DNA from: Hetaerina americana
Lineage: Eukaryota > Arthropoda > Insecta > Odonata > Calopterygidae
NCBI GenBank assembly: GCA_022747635.1
Contig: JAKTNV010000004.1
Location: 20,138,969-20,202,968 of the forward strand
DNA: 64,000 nucleotides
Direction: 5' to 3'
Part shown: in pieces, positions 46,961-59,000 of the stretch
Numbering within the stretch: the first letter of the stretch is position 1
Layout: each line of letters begins with the position of its first letter
Translations under genes and position numbers: made by a program
Notes under the pieces: generated by a model
What the model was told of the DNA's origin: nothing
The model's database searches: none
The model's input: only the letters and a program-made list of their open reading frames with translations

Positions 46961-49900
46961 GCTGGTCATTTCCCCCCTCCAGTTTTCGCTGGTGTGTGGA
47001 TGTAGTCAGCCCCCTTCAAAGTCCGAATTATGTTGTTTGCGTTAGTCTCCATCGGGAAAGTAAGATGCAATTTAGTAATTAGATCTGTCGTTAGTGAGGT
47101 TCACTTGGTTTATTTTCATCCGACTCGTTTCGATTACACGATTATGTTCAAAATCCTATGTATTATACGGGTGTTACATGAATTCATGCATCAGTAAGTG
47201 CATTAATAGATATTACTCATTGTGGTACATGGATTGATCGATAAAAATATTTTTCTGTGGAATTATGAGTATTGATTATTTATATATTTGCATTCCATGA
47301 AGTAACCGGACTATTTATTTTCTCGGCAATTCATTAGTTTCTCTTTTTGATGACGCCATTAAAGTATAGTTATTTGTTTACAATTCAGTTTTCCTAATTT
47401 TAGCGGAAACATTTTCCCCTACATTTATCGACAGAATGTGCCAAAAGAACTGACTGTAAATCCTTTTCTGGCCTCATCTGGCTACGATGTATATACAAAA
47501 GAGTTGGTATTATTTTCAATTATTTCTGTTGGTTCAATTAAGAAAAAAAATTGAATTATTCAACGATGGTGATACATTGATATATTTTATCCATGTTCAT
47601 ATTTTATTCTGTGTAGTTTTCTTTTTACGCATTCATAGAAGTGCCGTCACTCGGTTGTAATGTTATTTTAACCCATATACAAGCCATGCTAATGTTTATT
47701 GAATTTAAACGACGTGTTGAAGTTTCAATGTAAATGATGTATCAATTAGTTGTATTTGGCAAAGGGTGAGGGATGCCTCTGACTCATACGTTTGGTCTTA
47801 TATGTGACTAAATTCTTAGGTCTAATTTAGATTTACTGCGATCGAATTGATTCGGGTTTATAAATCTCGCGCAATCGATTTATTTTCGATTCCCGATTAT
47901 GACTATCTTCCATATTTGTTTGGGTTATGCGCATCGCAATATTGCTGCAGTTTATCTCTCAGGTAGTGAGTTTTATGCCGACAAAAATAGTTGTAAATTA
48001 ATCTTGAGTGTAGCATCTTTTTAAATTCATGATTTCAATGGCGATTACTAAATTCCTATGAAAAGTTATTGGCAATGGCGACTGTTTCTCTGAAAGCTTG
48101 GCTTATTGATTTTTTGGGTAACAAATTTTAAGATATTTGATTATGTGTTCTAATGATTATTGCGAAGCGAGTGATCAGTTATGAGTGTCACAATTAATGT
48201 TCACATGTCGATATATTTCCGTTCCGACGTTTTAAATGGCGGTTATTTACTCTCTTCCTATATATGTTTCTCCTCATAAAATTTAAAAACTGTTGTGTAA
48301 TTAAGGTTAGGTTAGTGAAAGCAAACAGGAATCAACGCGATAAAATCTATTTCTTCCACTCTATTATTTGGATGTTGGACGGTAAATGCTCGGAGAAATC
48401 TATGTTCATTGCAATGTGAAGGATTCTATGATAGATTTATCTATTGAACTTGATTCCGTTCTTGCCGTTAAAATGTTTTTCAACGTTTTACTCTCAGAAA
48501 TCCAATCACTTTGAGAGCTTATAATGATATGATCAAGTGCGTAATTTTTCCTTAACATGCTACCCAGAAAATTGTATCCTTGGCTCTTGAAGCACTAAGG
48601 GACTTGAAAAATATATGTACGTACTCATTTCCCCGTTTGAAAACATTTCAGCCGAGAGAAGGTTCAGCCCTTCCCTTCTAGACGAGGATTTGGCTTATTA
48701 TGCGTGAATAGGTACTTGGATTAGATTTTAAATTGAAGCCTCTCTTCTAGTTGATCCTCCTTATTGAAATGATATTAAACTGTGCGAAAAATCTAATTAG
48801 GACGCCTGGTCTAGTGCGATTGGAGGTGCGTACTTCTTTGAGTATAATAAAATTTCCCTTATATGCGTGTACGAAGTGATATTTAGTAGCATTTATGTAA
48901 TTTTATCGCCACCCAAGCTGTAAATAGCCTTGTCTGGAATTTTCACTTGATTGCTGGGAAAATTAGATGTTGAGCATCGTGTTGAAGCTCTCCACCTCTG
49001 AAAGGGGGCAGTTAATTGGCCTTCCGTCAAAGAAAAAACTACCGAAGTGTCTGCATGCCATTAAAACGGGTCAAAATTATGAATGCACAAAAAGAAAAGC
49101 GGAGCCCATACCTTAAAAATATGTAATATGTATAATATTCATGAAATAAGCGTAATTCAAAAAGAATTAAATGTAAATAGCATTTTTTGGAAAGCATTTT
49201 ATTGTTCTCACAGTTTTGTTGTTGTTAATTCAATGATTTTGTGGTTGTTAATATTATTACATATATGCCAAATTTTCATCATTGTGTGTATGATACCTTT
49301 AAAGCTCCAAGAAAAGTTGTTGAATATTAAATGTATCAGCCCTAGTATTTTCCCGGAGTTGTATTGAAGTAAAAGTATTTTCTCTGCATCATACTGAGAA
49401 AAGAGAAAGTAATTATGTAACACATTGGCATCTCACGGATTCACCCTCAGGACATCATTGCTTACATCATTAAAAACATAATTCCAGTAAACCAATGATC
49501 TCATCGTGACTTCCCGGCTTAAACACCTTGTTTTTGCCGATTACCTGGTTTGAAAAACTACGCATGTACTTATGTCAGATATTAGTATTTTTGAGTGGGC
49601 AGCTTTTAGGTCCTTGACCCTCCTGGTTTCTGAGCAGCAGATTATGTTCCTCATGTGTTACAAGGGCACATTCAGTTCCTTCTATAATATGTCCTTGAGA
49701 ACTTTTGGAAAGAGTGGTTTTCCGTGAACTCTAAATCGAGCCACCGAGCATTGTGTATCAAATCCAGAATTCGTCACTGCAATACCTGCCCGTTTCCCTT
49801 TTTGAAGGTTGTGGAAATAACTCTTGCCATTTTTGGTTCCAAATCGTGAGCTGATATGGAAAGGAAAGAGACAGGCTTTAGGGCTTCGTGAAGGAGGGAG

Positions 49901-50970
49901 TATCCAACAATAACATTTGGTGAAGGCCAAAGTTTTACTCACAGGCCACTTCTTCCTACCTTAAATTTTCAACTGATTTTTTAATTTGATGCACAATTTT
50001 ATGGCATTAAAATGATATGATGTTAGAGGCAATCAAGCTCCAGTCTGGAGCATGAGTCCAGGCTGGGCATGACTGTCATCGTGAATCGAGCCGCTCCACT
50101 TCGGTAGCTACCCATAAGTTAGGGCACTGCTCTCCGAATAATTGTTTCTTTGTCATAATTCTTAGGAATGTTTATACATAGCGAATCTTAAACTTTGAGA
50201 TAAGAACGCAGTTTCACAATCGAGTTGATAATACTGAGCAGATTCAAAGGCTTTCTCAAATATTGCCTATAATCCCGGAGTGGTTATTCGATAATCTTTT
50301 GAATATTTCTTATTTAACATTTCATTTGGATCTGATTAGTAGGCTTCTCGTCCATACTGTTGGATTGGAATCACGGCTGTGACCGTTTAGATTGCTTCTG
50401 AAAGACAGGACAAGTTTCCCATGCTTTTAGATCCGTTATTTGGGATAGGCGGGGCGATATAACGCCGACCATTGAATACCTTAAAGTGAAATATATTTGT
50501 GTTACAATAATGGACAGATGTTATTTTAAGTGTGTGGCAGAAGTGCGAGGTGAAATCCTTCGCCGGCATCAACCAACCCCTAATGCAGACACCAGGGTGT
50601 CCATCAAACGTCCCATCACAGACACGGACTTAAATTTTTTCTGGATCTGACGTGCCTGTACGATTGTTCTGTATTTCAACCGGCGCGCGGTAAGATCATT
50701 AATACGTTACGAGAATTTCGTTAAGGACGCGCGATAGATCCGAATACTCGGGTAAGCACGCGTGTTGGCGCACGAGCTTCTTCTTACGTAGATGGGATTC
50801 ACGGTGTCTGAGGTGCGCATTCCATATCGCAAATATCGTGAAAAAGCAAGTATTTCGACGTCGCGACGCGAAGGGACGGCATTGCAGTGCACTCATTTGT
50901 ACTCAATTCGCGTCTGAGTACGTTCAGGATAGTCATTATTTTACAAATTTTTCTAGTTTTACAGGTTAGG
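46961..50970. other. Long AT-rich noncoding stretch
   Basis: About 4 kb with no gene or nameable repeat. The segment at about 50540-50630 has words reminiscent of SINE family A (CGTCCCATC) but is too diverged to call. Confidence 0.45.
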
Positions 50971-51035
50971 GTGGTCCAATGGGTAGGACGCTGGAGCAGT
51001 TATTTCGACCCAATCCCTGAAATGGGGTATTCAGC
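50971..51035 (+). other. tRNA-like head relic
   Basis: TGGTCCAATGGGTAGGACG (50972-50990) resembles a pol III A box. The B-box position reads a degenerate CGACCCAATCC (51006-51016). Possibly a decayed SINE head. Confidence 0.25.
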
Positions 51036-51180
51036 TATTTTTATTTATTAATTGATATTATTTAACTATCGGCTTCTTAATCATTTCTGCACCGCCTAAG
51101 AATTAATTGGACTATCTTCAGCGTCGAAATCTTTGAAATTATTTAGAAAATATTGAGCAAGATAGGAAACAATTAATAAA

Positions 51181-51329
51181 TTTCACTTTGATTGATGATT
51201 CATTTTTCATACTGCCTTGGTTTCGACACATTATGCCATCTTCAGATGACGTTATGTGCGTCAATCTGGGTCGACATAGAATTGAAATAACGCACCGAAA
51301 CGTAGTTGGTGCGATGAATAAAGTGAAAT
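51181..51329. mobile_element. Decayed palindromic hammerhead-like element
   Basis: The outer ends match as inverted repeats (ATTTCACTTT at 51181-51190 and AAAGTGAAAT at 51320-51329). Read on the minus strand, the left half has CTGAAGATG followed 12 nt later by GAAACC. Read on the + strand, the right half has CGAAACG followed by AATAAAGTGAAATGTACC. That downstream order (GAAAC, about 15 nt, AATAAA, GTG, GAAA-like) parallels the intact element at 62130-62312. Core stems are poor, so this looks like an old relic. Confidence 0.4.
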
Positions 51330-51569
51330 GTACCAAATTTTTACTTTCTTCCATCTCAGTATGGTGAAATTTCTGCGTTTCATTATTTTGAGGTTTTTTT
51401 CGATCGTGCAGATACGTTTCCCCTTCCATATTTTGTCGATATCGTTTCCGATTCGACAAACCGTAAACTATGTATATGTTTAAGATATCTCGATGCTGGC
51501 GCAGCGATTACGCTATAATTTAGATGCTGACAAATGGGAGCACTCTCGTTTTATTTTTAAATAGAGGCT

Positions 51570-51770
51570 GTCGTTTGAGGATGGGCTGGGTGGTCGGGAA
51601 TGGGTAGCCCCACCGCCAGCCCCGAAGGAGAGTCCCGCGCGCGTCGGCGACTTTTGACCGCACGGCCTGGGACCATCGTGGTTTCTCTTGGCCCGCGGCC
51701 AGCGGGGAGAGTGATTATAAGACGGGTTCGCGCATCGAAAAACGTGCTCTCCCCGTCTTTCAAATTTTAT
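51570..51770. other. CpG-rich block
   Basis: GC- and CpG-dense (CCCGCGCGCGTCGGCG near 51633). No splice, promoter or coding signal was convincing. Confidence 0.3.
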
Positions 51771-53520
51771 TGAACTCTGGGACGGAAGTTTATTGCGATT
51801 GCCTTTGCTCCTTATCTAGAAGGTAGCCATGGAGGTGGGCATAATTTTGCCTCTCTTCCGAGAGGTCCCAAGGAACCCGCTTTGTGTTCATTAATACTCG
51901 CTCTGTAAGCGGATTATCTGATGAAACGGAATTAATGCCCCGGCCGTTCGCTTCTTCGGTAACCTTATTGAATTACCGTCAGAGATCGTGTCAGCAGGAT
52001 TTTCATTTAATCGTCCCATGCAGATTTGCTATCGTTATGTTTGTTGGTATGGCATGAATAATATGCTCTTATTTTATCATTAATGGCGGTTTTTTATTGT
52101 GCGGTGAACTTAAAATATCGTTAAAACTATTCAAGTCGTGATTTATAAGTTAAGGTAATGGAACGATGCGGCTAGTGGTCATTAAGTTAAGCATATAACC
52201 GTGTAAAAGGAAAACATACTTTAAATTGTAACTTTATAAAATATATTTTAAAATTTAAATGGTCAGCAATAATCGTGATATCATTTTTTATGTCAGTTTT
52301 ATGTTATTCATGTTGCTCGTGGCGTTTACGAACTTGTTATCCAATGGGTTAATCCAGTCAATTGGCACTCAACCCATTCCGTTTCGTGTCTGACTGTGCG
52401 ATGCAGCATTTATTTTGTCTTCGAGGGTGACAGCAGTGTAAAAGTGAAGTGAGCAGATTTGTTGACTGATTTAGTGACGGAGAAAAAATGTAATATGTTC
52501 GGAAGTGAACCCCTCCTCATCGCAACGATTTATTCAATTTGTTTTATTTCCAAATATTGCGTCAAAACTATGCAAATTGTCGCAAAAAACGCAAAGCTAT
52601 AACCTGTAATCCTAAGTAGATTAAGTTAAAGGAAGTGGTTAGACGTAATTTTTTGTTTTAATTGGACGTATCATGAAGGAAAATAATATTCTACGCTACC
52701 CTGAAAGCATCTCTAGAAATTAATCTGGTGTGCATGTATCGGAAGAGTAATCACCTATTAATCGCTGCACTTTATCCTGTCTTCGGATAAGAGTAAGAGG
52801 GTTGCAAAAATAGAATCGGTGCCCGTTTTTCGTGCAATAGTCAATAGCGTCAGCTCAAAGCTCCTCGCTAGTGATTGAGTCCGTTACATCGTTTTTCCCT
52901 AACTTATTTCCTTTGGGGCTTGCAACGCATAACTTACGCTGTTAGTAGGCTTGCAGAATGTATGTATACGATATCGTTCTGTACACTATTTCGGTGTGCG
53001 ATTTTCACAATGATGGCGAAATCGAGCTTCGTGTTTCTTTCCAAAATTTTCTTGGCCATTGTATATTTTGCTAATTGCAATTCGATACTGAACCTATGTC
53101 ATATGCCAATGTGCCAGCAGTTCAGCGACTTTTATTTTAGAGCAACTATATCTCTGGAATTACTTTTGTTGATTGTAATGCCGGGGAAAGTCGATTGTTA
53201 ACAGAGGTTGAGTCCAATGGTGACTTATTTGACAACGATATCTTTTTGGAAGTGTATTGCTCTACATTGTAAAATCCATCTGTGCTAAACTCTTAGTAAA
53301 TTCGGAAAAAAACACAAATGGGAAGTTTACAGAATTTATATGATTATTTTCCAACCAAAATGTATGGTTGACTCTCGTTGCTTGTTAAATGTAGAACTTT
53401 TATGTTTCTTTCTATTTCCCTTTAATAGTCTCTTATGCATTATATCTTCTCACCCACCGATCCATTTCTCAGTGATAAAATACTTATCCAAAATACGAGA
53501 ACTTCTCTCTATGTTTTTAA
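51771..53520. other. AT-rich noncoding stretch
   Basis: No gene supported. The hydrophobic 108-codon frame at 52875-53201 matches nothing I recognise. Confidence 0.4.
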
Positions 53521-53625
53521 ACGATCCGACTTGGCAAGGATCGAACCCGGATCTTGCGGGTGTTTGACGAGTTTTATTAACCAGTTATTCCTTCTCTCCG
53601 TCCTCGTTCACTGCTAACATAGGTT
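53521..53625 (-). mobile_element. tRNA-like SINE relic
   Basis: On the minus strand a B box, GGTTCGATCC (53547 to 53538), lies about 35-40 nt downstream of a TGGTTAAT...CTCGT segment that resembles an A box and anticodon arm. The CACCCGC-to-GATCC layout is close to a tRNA-derived SINE head. The body is not recognisable, so limits are approximate. Confidence 0.4.
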
Positions 53626-54048
53626 GAAGGCATTCCAAGGACGAGGTGTTCGGACTCAGTCGTCCGATCTATGGCACTGATTAAAGGATTCATTGTGCGC
53701 TCGCCTTTGCTAATTTCATATCATGTTACAGTTCATTTCTAAAATCATGATTATCCCCTTTTTTGCCCTCTTGTGCACGAAATTAGCGGGAGATATCGCA
53801 TATGCGATAATGACGGTGGCTTTCAGGAGGCTCACGAGGAAGATTTTTCTGCCATGAAGGGGTGTAATATTTCAAAATCGCAAGAAGTTTTATATGGGGA
53901 TATATCTTAATTCTGCACTATGACTCTGAATCTTGGGAATCGGATCCACTTCTTATTTGGAAAAAAGAATATAGTATATGGTTAGATGCTAGAGGGGACT
54001 AATCTAAATCTTGGCGGAAGGATAATGAAGATACCATATGAAAATTTT
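53626..54048. other. Noncoding stretch
   Basis: Contains a perfect 16-bp palindrome, TATCGCATATGCGATA (53794-53809). Otherwise nothing to name. Confidence 0.4.
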
Positions 54049-54059
54049 CCGTAAATCTT
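54049..54059 (+). repeat. Target-site duplication, left copy
   Basis: CCGTAAATCTT, repeated exactly at 54372-54382. Confidence 0.9.
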
Positions 54060-54371
54060 AGTAGTAGTAGTAGTATTTAGGACAGGCGACCGACAGCTGA
54101 GGTTATTTGCGCCATAGGGGATGGACAGGAAAGGATGAAGGGTGGAGGGAAACCCGGCGTCGGCATTAGCCTACTCATAACGAAAGGCGCCCAGGGGTCC
54201 GCAGCTAAACGTCCCATCCGACGGACAGCGTACTCACTCAAAGTGCCCTCAACAAAGCACCTCAAGTAGGGATCGAGATACCTCTGAAATATATTCAACA
54301 CCTCCGAGATTTGAACCCGGACCCTCTGAGTAGGAAGCCAGTACGTTAGCCCCAGCACCATCTCGATCCCC
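54060..54371 (-). mobile_element. tRNA-derived SINE, family A, copy 5 with perfect TSD
   Basis: Reverse-strand copy with the clearest TAG-repeat tail of the set (about 54059-54075, five units). The body order is the same as in the other copies. The B box has one substitution: AGATTTGAACC on the + strand (54307-54317). An exact 11-bp direct repeat frames it, so this is a clean insertion with defined ends. The 114-codon minus-strand frame crossing it is SINE sequence. Confidence 0.94.
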
Positions 54372-54382
54372 CCGTAAATCTT
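54372..54382 (+). repeat. Target-site duplication, right copy
   Basis: CCGTAAATCTT, identical to 54049-54059. Confidence 0.9.
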
Positions 54383-54507
54383 TTGAGACAACAAGGCTGC
54401 AAGCAAAAAATCACATCTCATTAGTCAGCGTTCCTTGCAATGGCTGATGATGCATTGTGATACACGAGTTTAATTTAAATAATTACGAACCGTGAGCCTA
54501 AGGAATT

Positions 54508-54735
54508 GGGAGTGGTGCGATGGGTTAGAGGGTTGCCTTACTAAGCCGAGGAACAGGATTTAGGGAATTTCGATAGATTTTTGTGGCATTCCGATTCTAA
54601 CTCTGTTGGAGCTCCTTAAGTGTTGTGCTCTCTTTGACTTATATTACTGCACTTAGCGTTAAACTTGGGAAACGTTGACACATTGTGTAAGAGTCAGCCA
54701 ATGAATACGCCGGGTTTGTCTCCACTCCTTCGTTT
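54508..54735 (+). mobile_element. Decayed SINE related to family A
   Basis: A tRNA-like head (GGGAGTGGTGCGATGGG near 54508) is followed by the family A order: a CTCCTTAAGTG stretch near 54610, GCGTTAAACTTGG near 54656, then GTAAGAGTCAGCCAATGAATACGCCGGGTTT-like sequence ending in CTCCACTCC (about 54728). It lies only about 140 bp from the young copy 5 and in the opposite orientation. Confidence 0.55.
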
Positions 54736-54957
54736 TTTGAAAATATTTTATCGACTAAATTACACAGGTCTGTTTTAATGGTGTTAAATAATCTCCGTTG
54801 TGAGTCTCCACTCTTCATACGACCACCGCTGCTAGTCCCTGGGTAGTGGGACCACGTGGGAAATTATGTTCATGGCCATCAAATGAATGACCTGAGTAGC
54901 TGGTAAAGAGAATATCACCGCGAGTGTTAATATACCCACGCGGTTTTCTTTTTTACT
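54736..54957. other. Noncoding stretch
   Basis: Nothing recognisable. Confidence 0.35.
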
Positions 54958-55240
54958 TCACAAGGAAAACCACCACACCAACCGTTCCCTCTTCAATCGC
55001 CCCCTTTTACTTTCCGCTCCGATGCCTCCACCCCGTCCCCTTGAGTTCACCGCGCTCTTGAATGGACCTTCCACCTCCACCATTCTCATCTTCCGCCGTC
55101 CTTTCTTTCGCCCCTCAGCCGGCGAGACCCTCTCGCGCCTTATCACCGACCGCTCTTCGCCTTTCCCCGCACACCAACCCGTCTTCCTTCACCCAGCAGA
55201 GTCGTTGCTCGGGATGAATGGACTCGGATGCGGAAATTAG
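54958..55240. other. GC-rich block
   Basis: CT-rich and CpG-bearing on the + strand, with frames of 72 (+) and 62 (minus) codons. No known product. Confidence 0.3.
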
Positions 55241-57359
55241 GAGGATGCGCAAGAAAGGCAAGCTTGCCTCGACGGGTAATTTGTTGTGCTGTCATTCCAA
55301 CGGTCGAGGGTATTGAAGAACTCAGAAGTTGGTGTCATACTCATGTTTGAAAATAAAAAAATGTTTAACCTTTTTCCTACCCTAAAGTTGAAACTCGTGG
55401 TAAATTAGATATACTGCACTAGCTTATAGACAACAATGCACCTTGCAGTAAATGATGCTATTATTTTTTGCGCTTAGGGTAGGTATTCAGAATGAGTTTC
55501 GGGCATATCTATATGTAATATTTATTTGTGATTTCGGCAAAATCATGTCATATTTCCCGAAGGGTGCCATTCCCTACGCCCCTTGGCTCTGCTCGTGCAT
55601 TGCCGTGATCGACAGTGTACTTACTCTCCAGTTTGCTCCTGAATCGGGAACGTAAATTTATCTCTTGGGCAGTGGAATTTAGTTATGGCATTCTAATTTG
55701 TCCGGACCCTCAACGTCAGTCAACGTCCGGACCCACCCGTGCCTTCCAACGATAATGTCGGAACTCGGAGCGCGGGAGTTCACTAGAGCATGGAGAGGCC
55801 AAACCTTTTGTCATTCGACGGTTAATTTTTCACTCTCATGTTTCTTACAAGACAGTGATAATCAATTGTTAAGGGAGTTAGGCTCTTAACCTTTCTTTCA
55901 AAAGTGGACCTCTGATATTTAGTTATAGTTGCAGGTGTGAAAATAATGTTATTTCTTCAGTCATCCAGGAATTATCGTGCAAAGTGAAAACTTGGTGGAG
56001 GGAATAATCTAGTAATTAGCGAGCGAACTGGTATTATTTCTTAATGGAAAAAATACAATGCGCGTGAAATTAGGAAACATCATTGGTGAATCATTTTGCT
56101 TGAAGCAGTTTGCTAATACAAATATACTGCAAGGTGTTGTACACCTAAAAGATTTTTCGTCGATTTATAAAATTCTGTTGCGTCAAGGCTATTCAGATGT
56201 GAAAGGCTCTTCATTCCGGAATTAACGATCGACCGTTGAAAGAATTGTATGAAATATGTGAAGAGTCTAACTTCCCCAAGAACTTGTGGAGCACTAGTCA
56301 TTCACGTATTTTTTCCTTTTCCAGTTGAGCGTTATGATTGCCGATAATGCCAAAAAGTCAATAGTTCGCTTTCGTGGGGAAAATGTTGGTCCATTTCGTT
56401 TTCAAGTAAAATTACCTCACATATTATTGAAAGTATTTTACTCGTAACATAATAGAGAAAATCACATTTACTACTTTTCGTTTCATAAAAAGGTCTGTGT
56501 CGTGTTATCCCAGCTATTTGAATCCATTTAATCGTGAAACCACTTACACCTTCACTATCCGCCAACGGCAATACGAATTTCCTCGGAGGCGAGGTCAGCG
56601 ACAATATATTAAGCGATAATTCGATCCGCGCACGAGCTCGACTTGCGCATAAAAATTCGCCCAACTTTAAAGCTTTACGGCGAAAACGTCCGATTGGCCA
56701 ATTTGAAATTTTTATATCTCCGTTTTTGTGAACCGTTTTTGTTTTCCAAAACGCGGAGGAACTCCACTTATTTGGAGCGTCTTCTTGGAAGAGTTCGAGG
56801 ATAATATACGGCGTAGGCGCAAAGGTATGCCCCCGCATCGTTTATCCGAGATATTTCGTCCGAATTTTATTGGGTCTTCTATTTTATAACTCCTCACTCT
56901 GTTTTATTTTACCAGGAACGCATTACCTATACATCATCAAGGGAAGCTGCGGGCCGTGCTCCCGTGAGATAAATTGTCGGGTGTGGTCATCACACGTCTC
57001 CGTGGCAATTTCCTCGGGAAGAACGGGGCGGAAATAAGAGAGGAAGCGATTCGCATGTCGGAACCCCAGGCGCCCCAGAGGATTGCGATCCTGTTTTGAG
57101 AGCGATGGCGCGGGGAAGGAAAGTAGGATTGCCTTGAGACGGTGTTGGCACTTCATGCAATTGAAGTACGACACCAAGCCTCTATTCCTACCCTCCCGGG
57201 CGTTTCTTCTTCGTCCGTAGTTCTGTGCGATATCAAATTTCTAGCGTCGCCCCTCCAGACAAGCTGTTATCGTGGCGATGACGACATCTTGGCTTGGCAT
57301 TGTGCGTCTGGGACTTCGAGCGATAAAAACCACTGTAATCGGTCCTTCGACGTTGGATA
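55241..57359. other. Mostly noncoding stretch
   Basis: The 168-codon minus-strand frame (56838-56332) is the longest outside CpG blocks, but its translation matches no family I know. A weak exon-like segment lies on the + strand at 56325-56405. Confidence 0.35.
56325..56405 (+). other. Weak candidate coding exon, 81 nt
   Basis: The acceptor TTTTTTCCTTTTCCAG ends at 56324 and is strong. The donor is CAA before GTAAAA. One frame is open for exactly 27 codons (beginning LSVMIADNAKK, ending PFRFQ) while the other two stop early. The length is a multiple of three. The peptide is not recognised, and the opposite strand is also open here, which lowers confidence. Confidence 0.22.
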
Positions 57360-57379
57360 GACGAGGGTAGCACTCGCCT

Positions 57380-57552
57380 AGTGCCCTGCGGCGTGTGAAA
57401 TCCCAGGGTTGGGGGGAGGATTTCTTTCGCTGTGCCGTTTACGGTCCCCGTTATTGTACCCAGAAAATCGCACAGGGTGGGTTCGGCGGGGAGTGTCCAA
57501 ACGAGTTACCCCGAACCCTTCGGTCGTGGAAGCCACTCGGCTATCACGCTTT
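57380..57552 (-). mobile_element. tRNA-like SINE relic
   Basis: The minus strand reads TAGCCGAGTGG, close to the A-box consensus of Ser/Leu-type tRNAs, followed by GGGTTCGGGG at roughly the B-box spacing (57535 to 57505). The rest is GC-rich and not related to families A or B. Confidence 0.35.
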
Positions 57553-58272
57553 GTTTGAGAAATATCCGTGATTGATTTTTTTATCGGTTATATCGATAGC
57601 CATATCGTACTTAATCGACTGGTCCTCTTCGAAAATATCGTCCCCGAAGTATATCAGCAAATACCATCTTAACAGTATATCAGCTCTAACCCGGCAAACT
57701 CACGATTGGATAATGAACTAGCCAACTAGCCCGAAGGCTTTAGATTGAAACAGCTATTCGAAATATTCGATTTCCTATTACTAAGCTTTGGTTTACTAAT
57801 GATAATTTACCGTGCAACGTGGATTTGGCCGTGAAATCATCTTATTAAGTTGCATTGCTGCTAACTCGGAATTTTGCAATTGACTCGCTAATTGCCTACT
57901 ATCACGCTCTGTCAAGTTCTTTACGGAGACTGAATGGTGACCGCGGGTGTCCTTATTTGTACACCGAGAATTAGGGACTGAGTAAATTAGTTTAAAAAAT
58001 GTCTTTGCTCGGAATAAAAATCAAATCCCGATGAAGTATATTTTTCTCAACGGGAGAAGTTCTATGATTAATTAGAGAATGAAAATTAATCGATGTCGAC
58101 CGTCGACTTTTCCCTTGGTAATCTTCTTATAACAAAACTTCCGTCAGCAAATATTGAGGTTTTTTATTAAGTGTTTGAACGTAAAATATGAAGTTGGTTG
58201 ACTAATATTAACTTTGAATGGTTTTAATAAAACTCGACAATATTTTTTGTTCTGAATGTAAAGGAAGCAAAA
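57553..58272. other. AT-rich noncoding stretch
   Basis: Nothing recognisable. Confidence 0.4.
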
Positions 58273-58359
58273 TGAAGTATTCTGCATTGTCGGGTTTCAC
58301 CGCGTCGTTGTTTGATTCAGACAACGACGCGGTGAAACCCGACAATGCAGAATACTTCA
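58273..58359. repeat. Perfect 39-bp inverted repeat, 9-nt loop
   Basis: The arms 58273-58311 and 58321-58359 are exact reverse complements around TTGATTCAG. Because of the symmetry both strands encode nearly the same peptide. On the + strand the frame reads SALSGFTASL before the loop and DNDAVKPDNAEYF after it; the minus strand repeats both. The + frame continues into a Pro/Lys-rich stretch (KPPPRKPTQPRK). There is no CUGANGA core, so it is not a hammerhead. A recent foldback insertion or a templated inverted duplication fits best. Confidence 0.92.
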
Positions 58360-58579
58360 AACCACCGCCGCGAAAACCTACGCAGCCAAGGAAGCAAAAT
58401 GTTGGAAAACAAAATTTGCCTTTCATGTTACGTGTATGCTGTGCTTGAACACGGATTTAAAAAATAACCGAATCTGAGGACGCATAATCTTTCTTTCTTA
58501 AGAGAATCAATAGTAAAAATGTAGCGATGTTGTATTGAAAAATCGTTGTTAGCTATCTCCACTTGTCCCTGAAGGCGCC

Positions 58580-59000
58580 AATCGTCCATGAAGTCTGTGT
58601 ATCGCACGTCGGTTGAGCTCCGAGGATCCTCTGAGAGAGAGAGAGTGAGTGATACAGTTGGCATTGCGGGCAGTGGTGCGCTCATGTGCGGGGGAAAGGG
58701 TTTCGGTGTTAAGGCGGGGTCGTGTTTTGAGGTCCAGCCCTCCAGAACAGCTTGTATGTACACGCGCGTACATCCATCCCGCCACCCTTCGCCCCTCGTC
58801 CTCCCGCTCCCGTTCCTACTCCACGCCCACGCGTCAAAATCCCTTTCCTTCGTCGCCCCATTGTCCTTTTTTTATTCACACCTTCCCCTCTCCCCGTTCT
58901 TCTCCAGGTGGTTCTAACCCCATTCCCAAACACCCCGCACCTCGCCCTGAAATTGTCTTGTCGTGGTCCCTTCTCCGCTCTTGAAGAAAGCATGGTCCTC
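58580..59000. other. GC-rich block with frames open on both strands
   Basis: Overlapping frames of 111 and 167 codons (+) and 177 codons (minus) lie across 58588-59255. All are Pro/Arg/Ser-rich with no known domain, as expected from composition. A short GA repeat sits at 58632-58648. CTTCTCCAG at about 58900 resembles an acceptor but lacks a clear partner. Confidence 0.3.

Noticed and set aside
56332..56838. 168-codon minus-strand frame as a gene
   Set aside because: No recognisable motif or splice context; a + strand frame of 65 codons overlaps it. Kept only as a note.
58273..58359. Hammerhead ribozyme in the 58 kb hairpin
   Set aside because: It contains a GAAAC word but no CUGANGA core in the right position.
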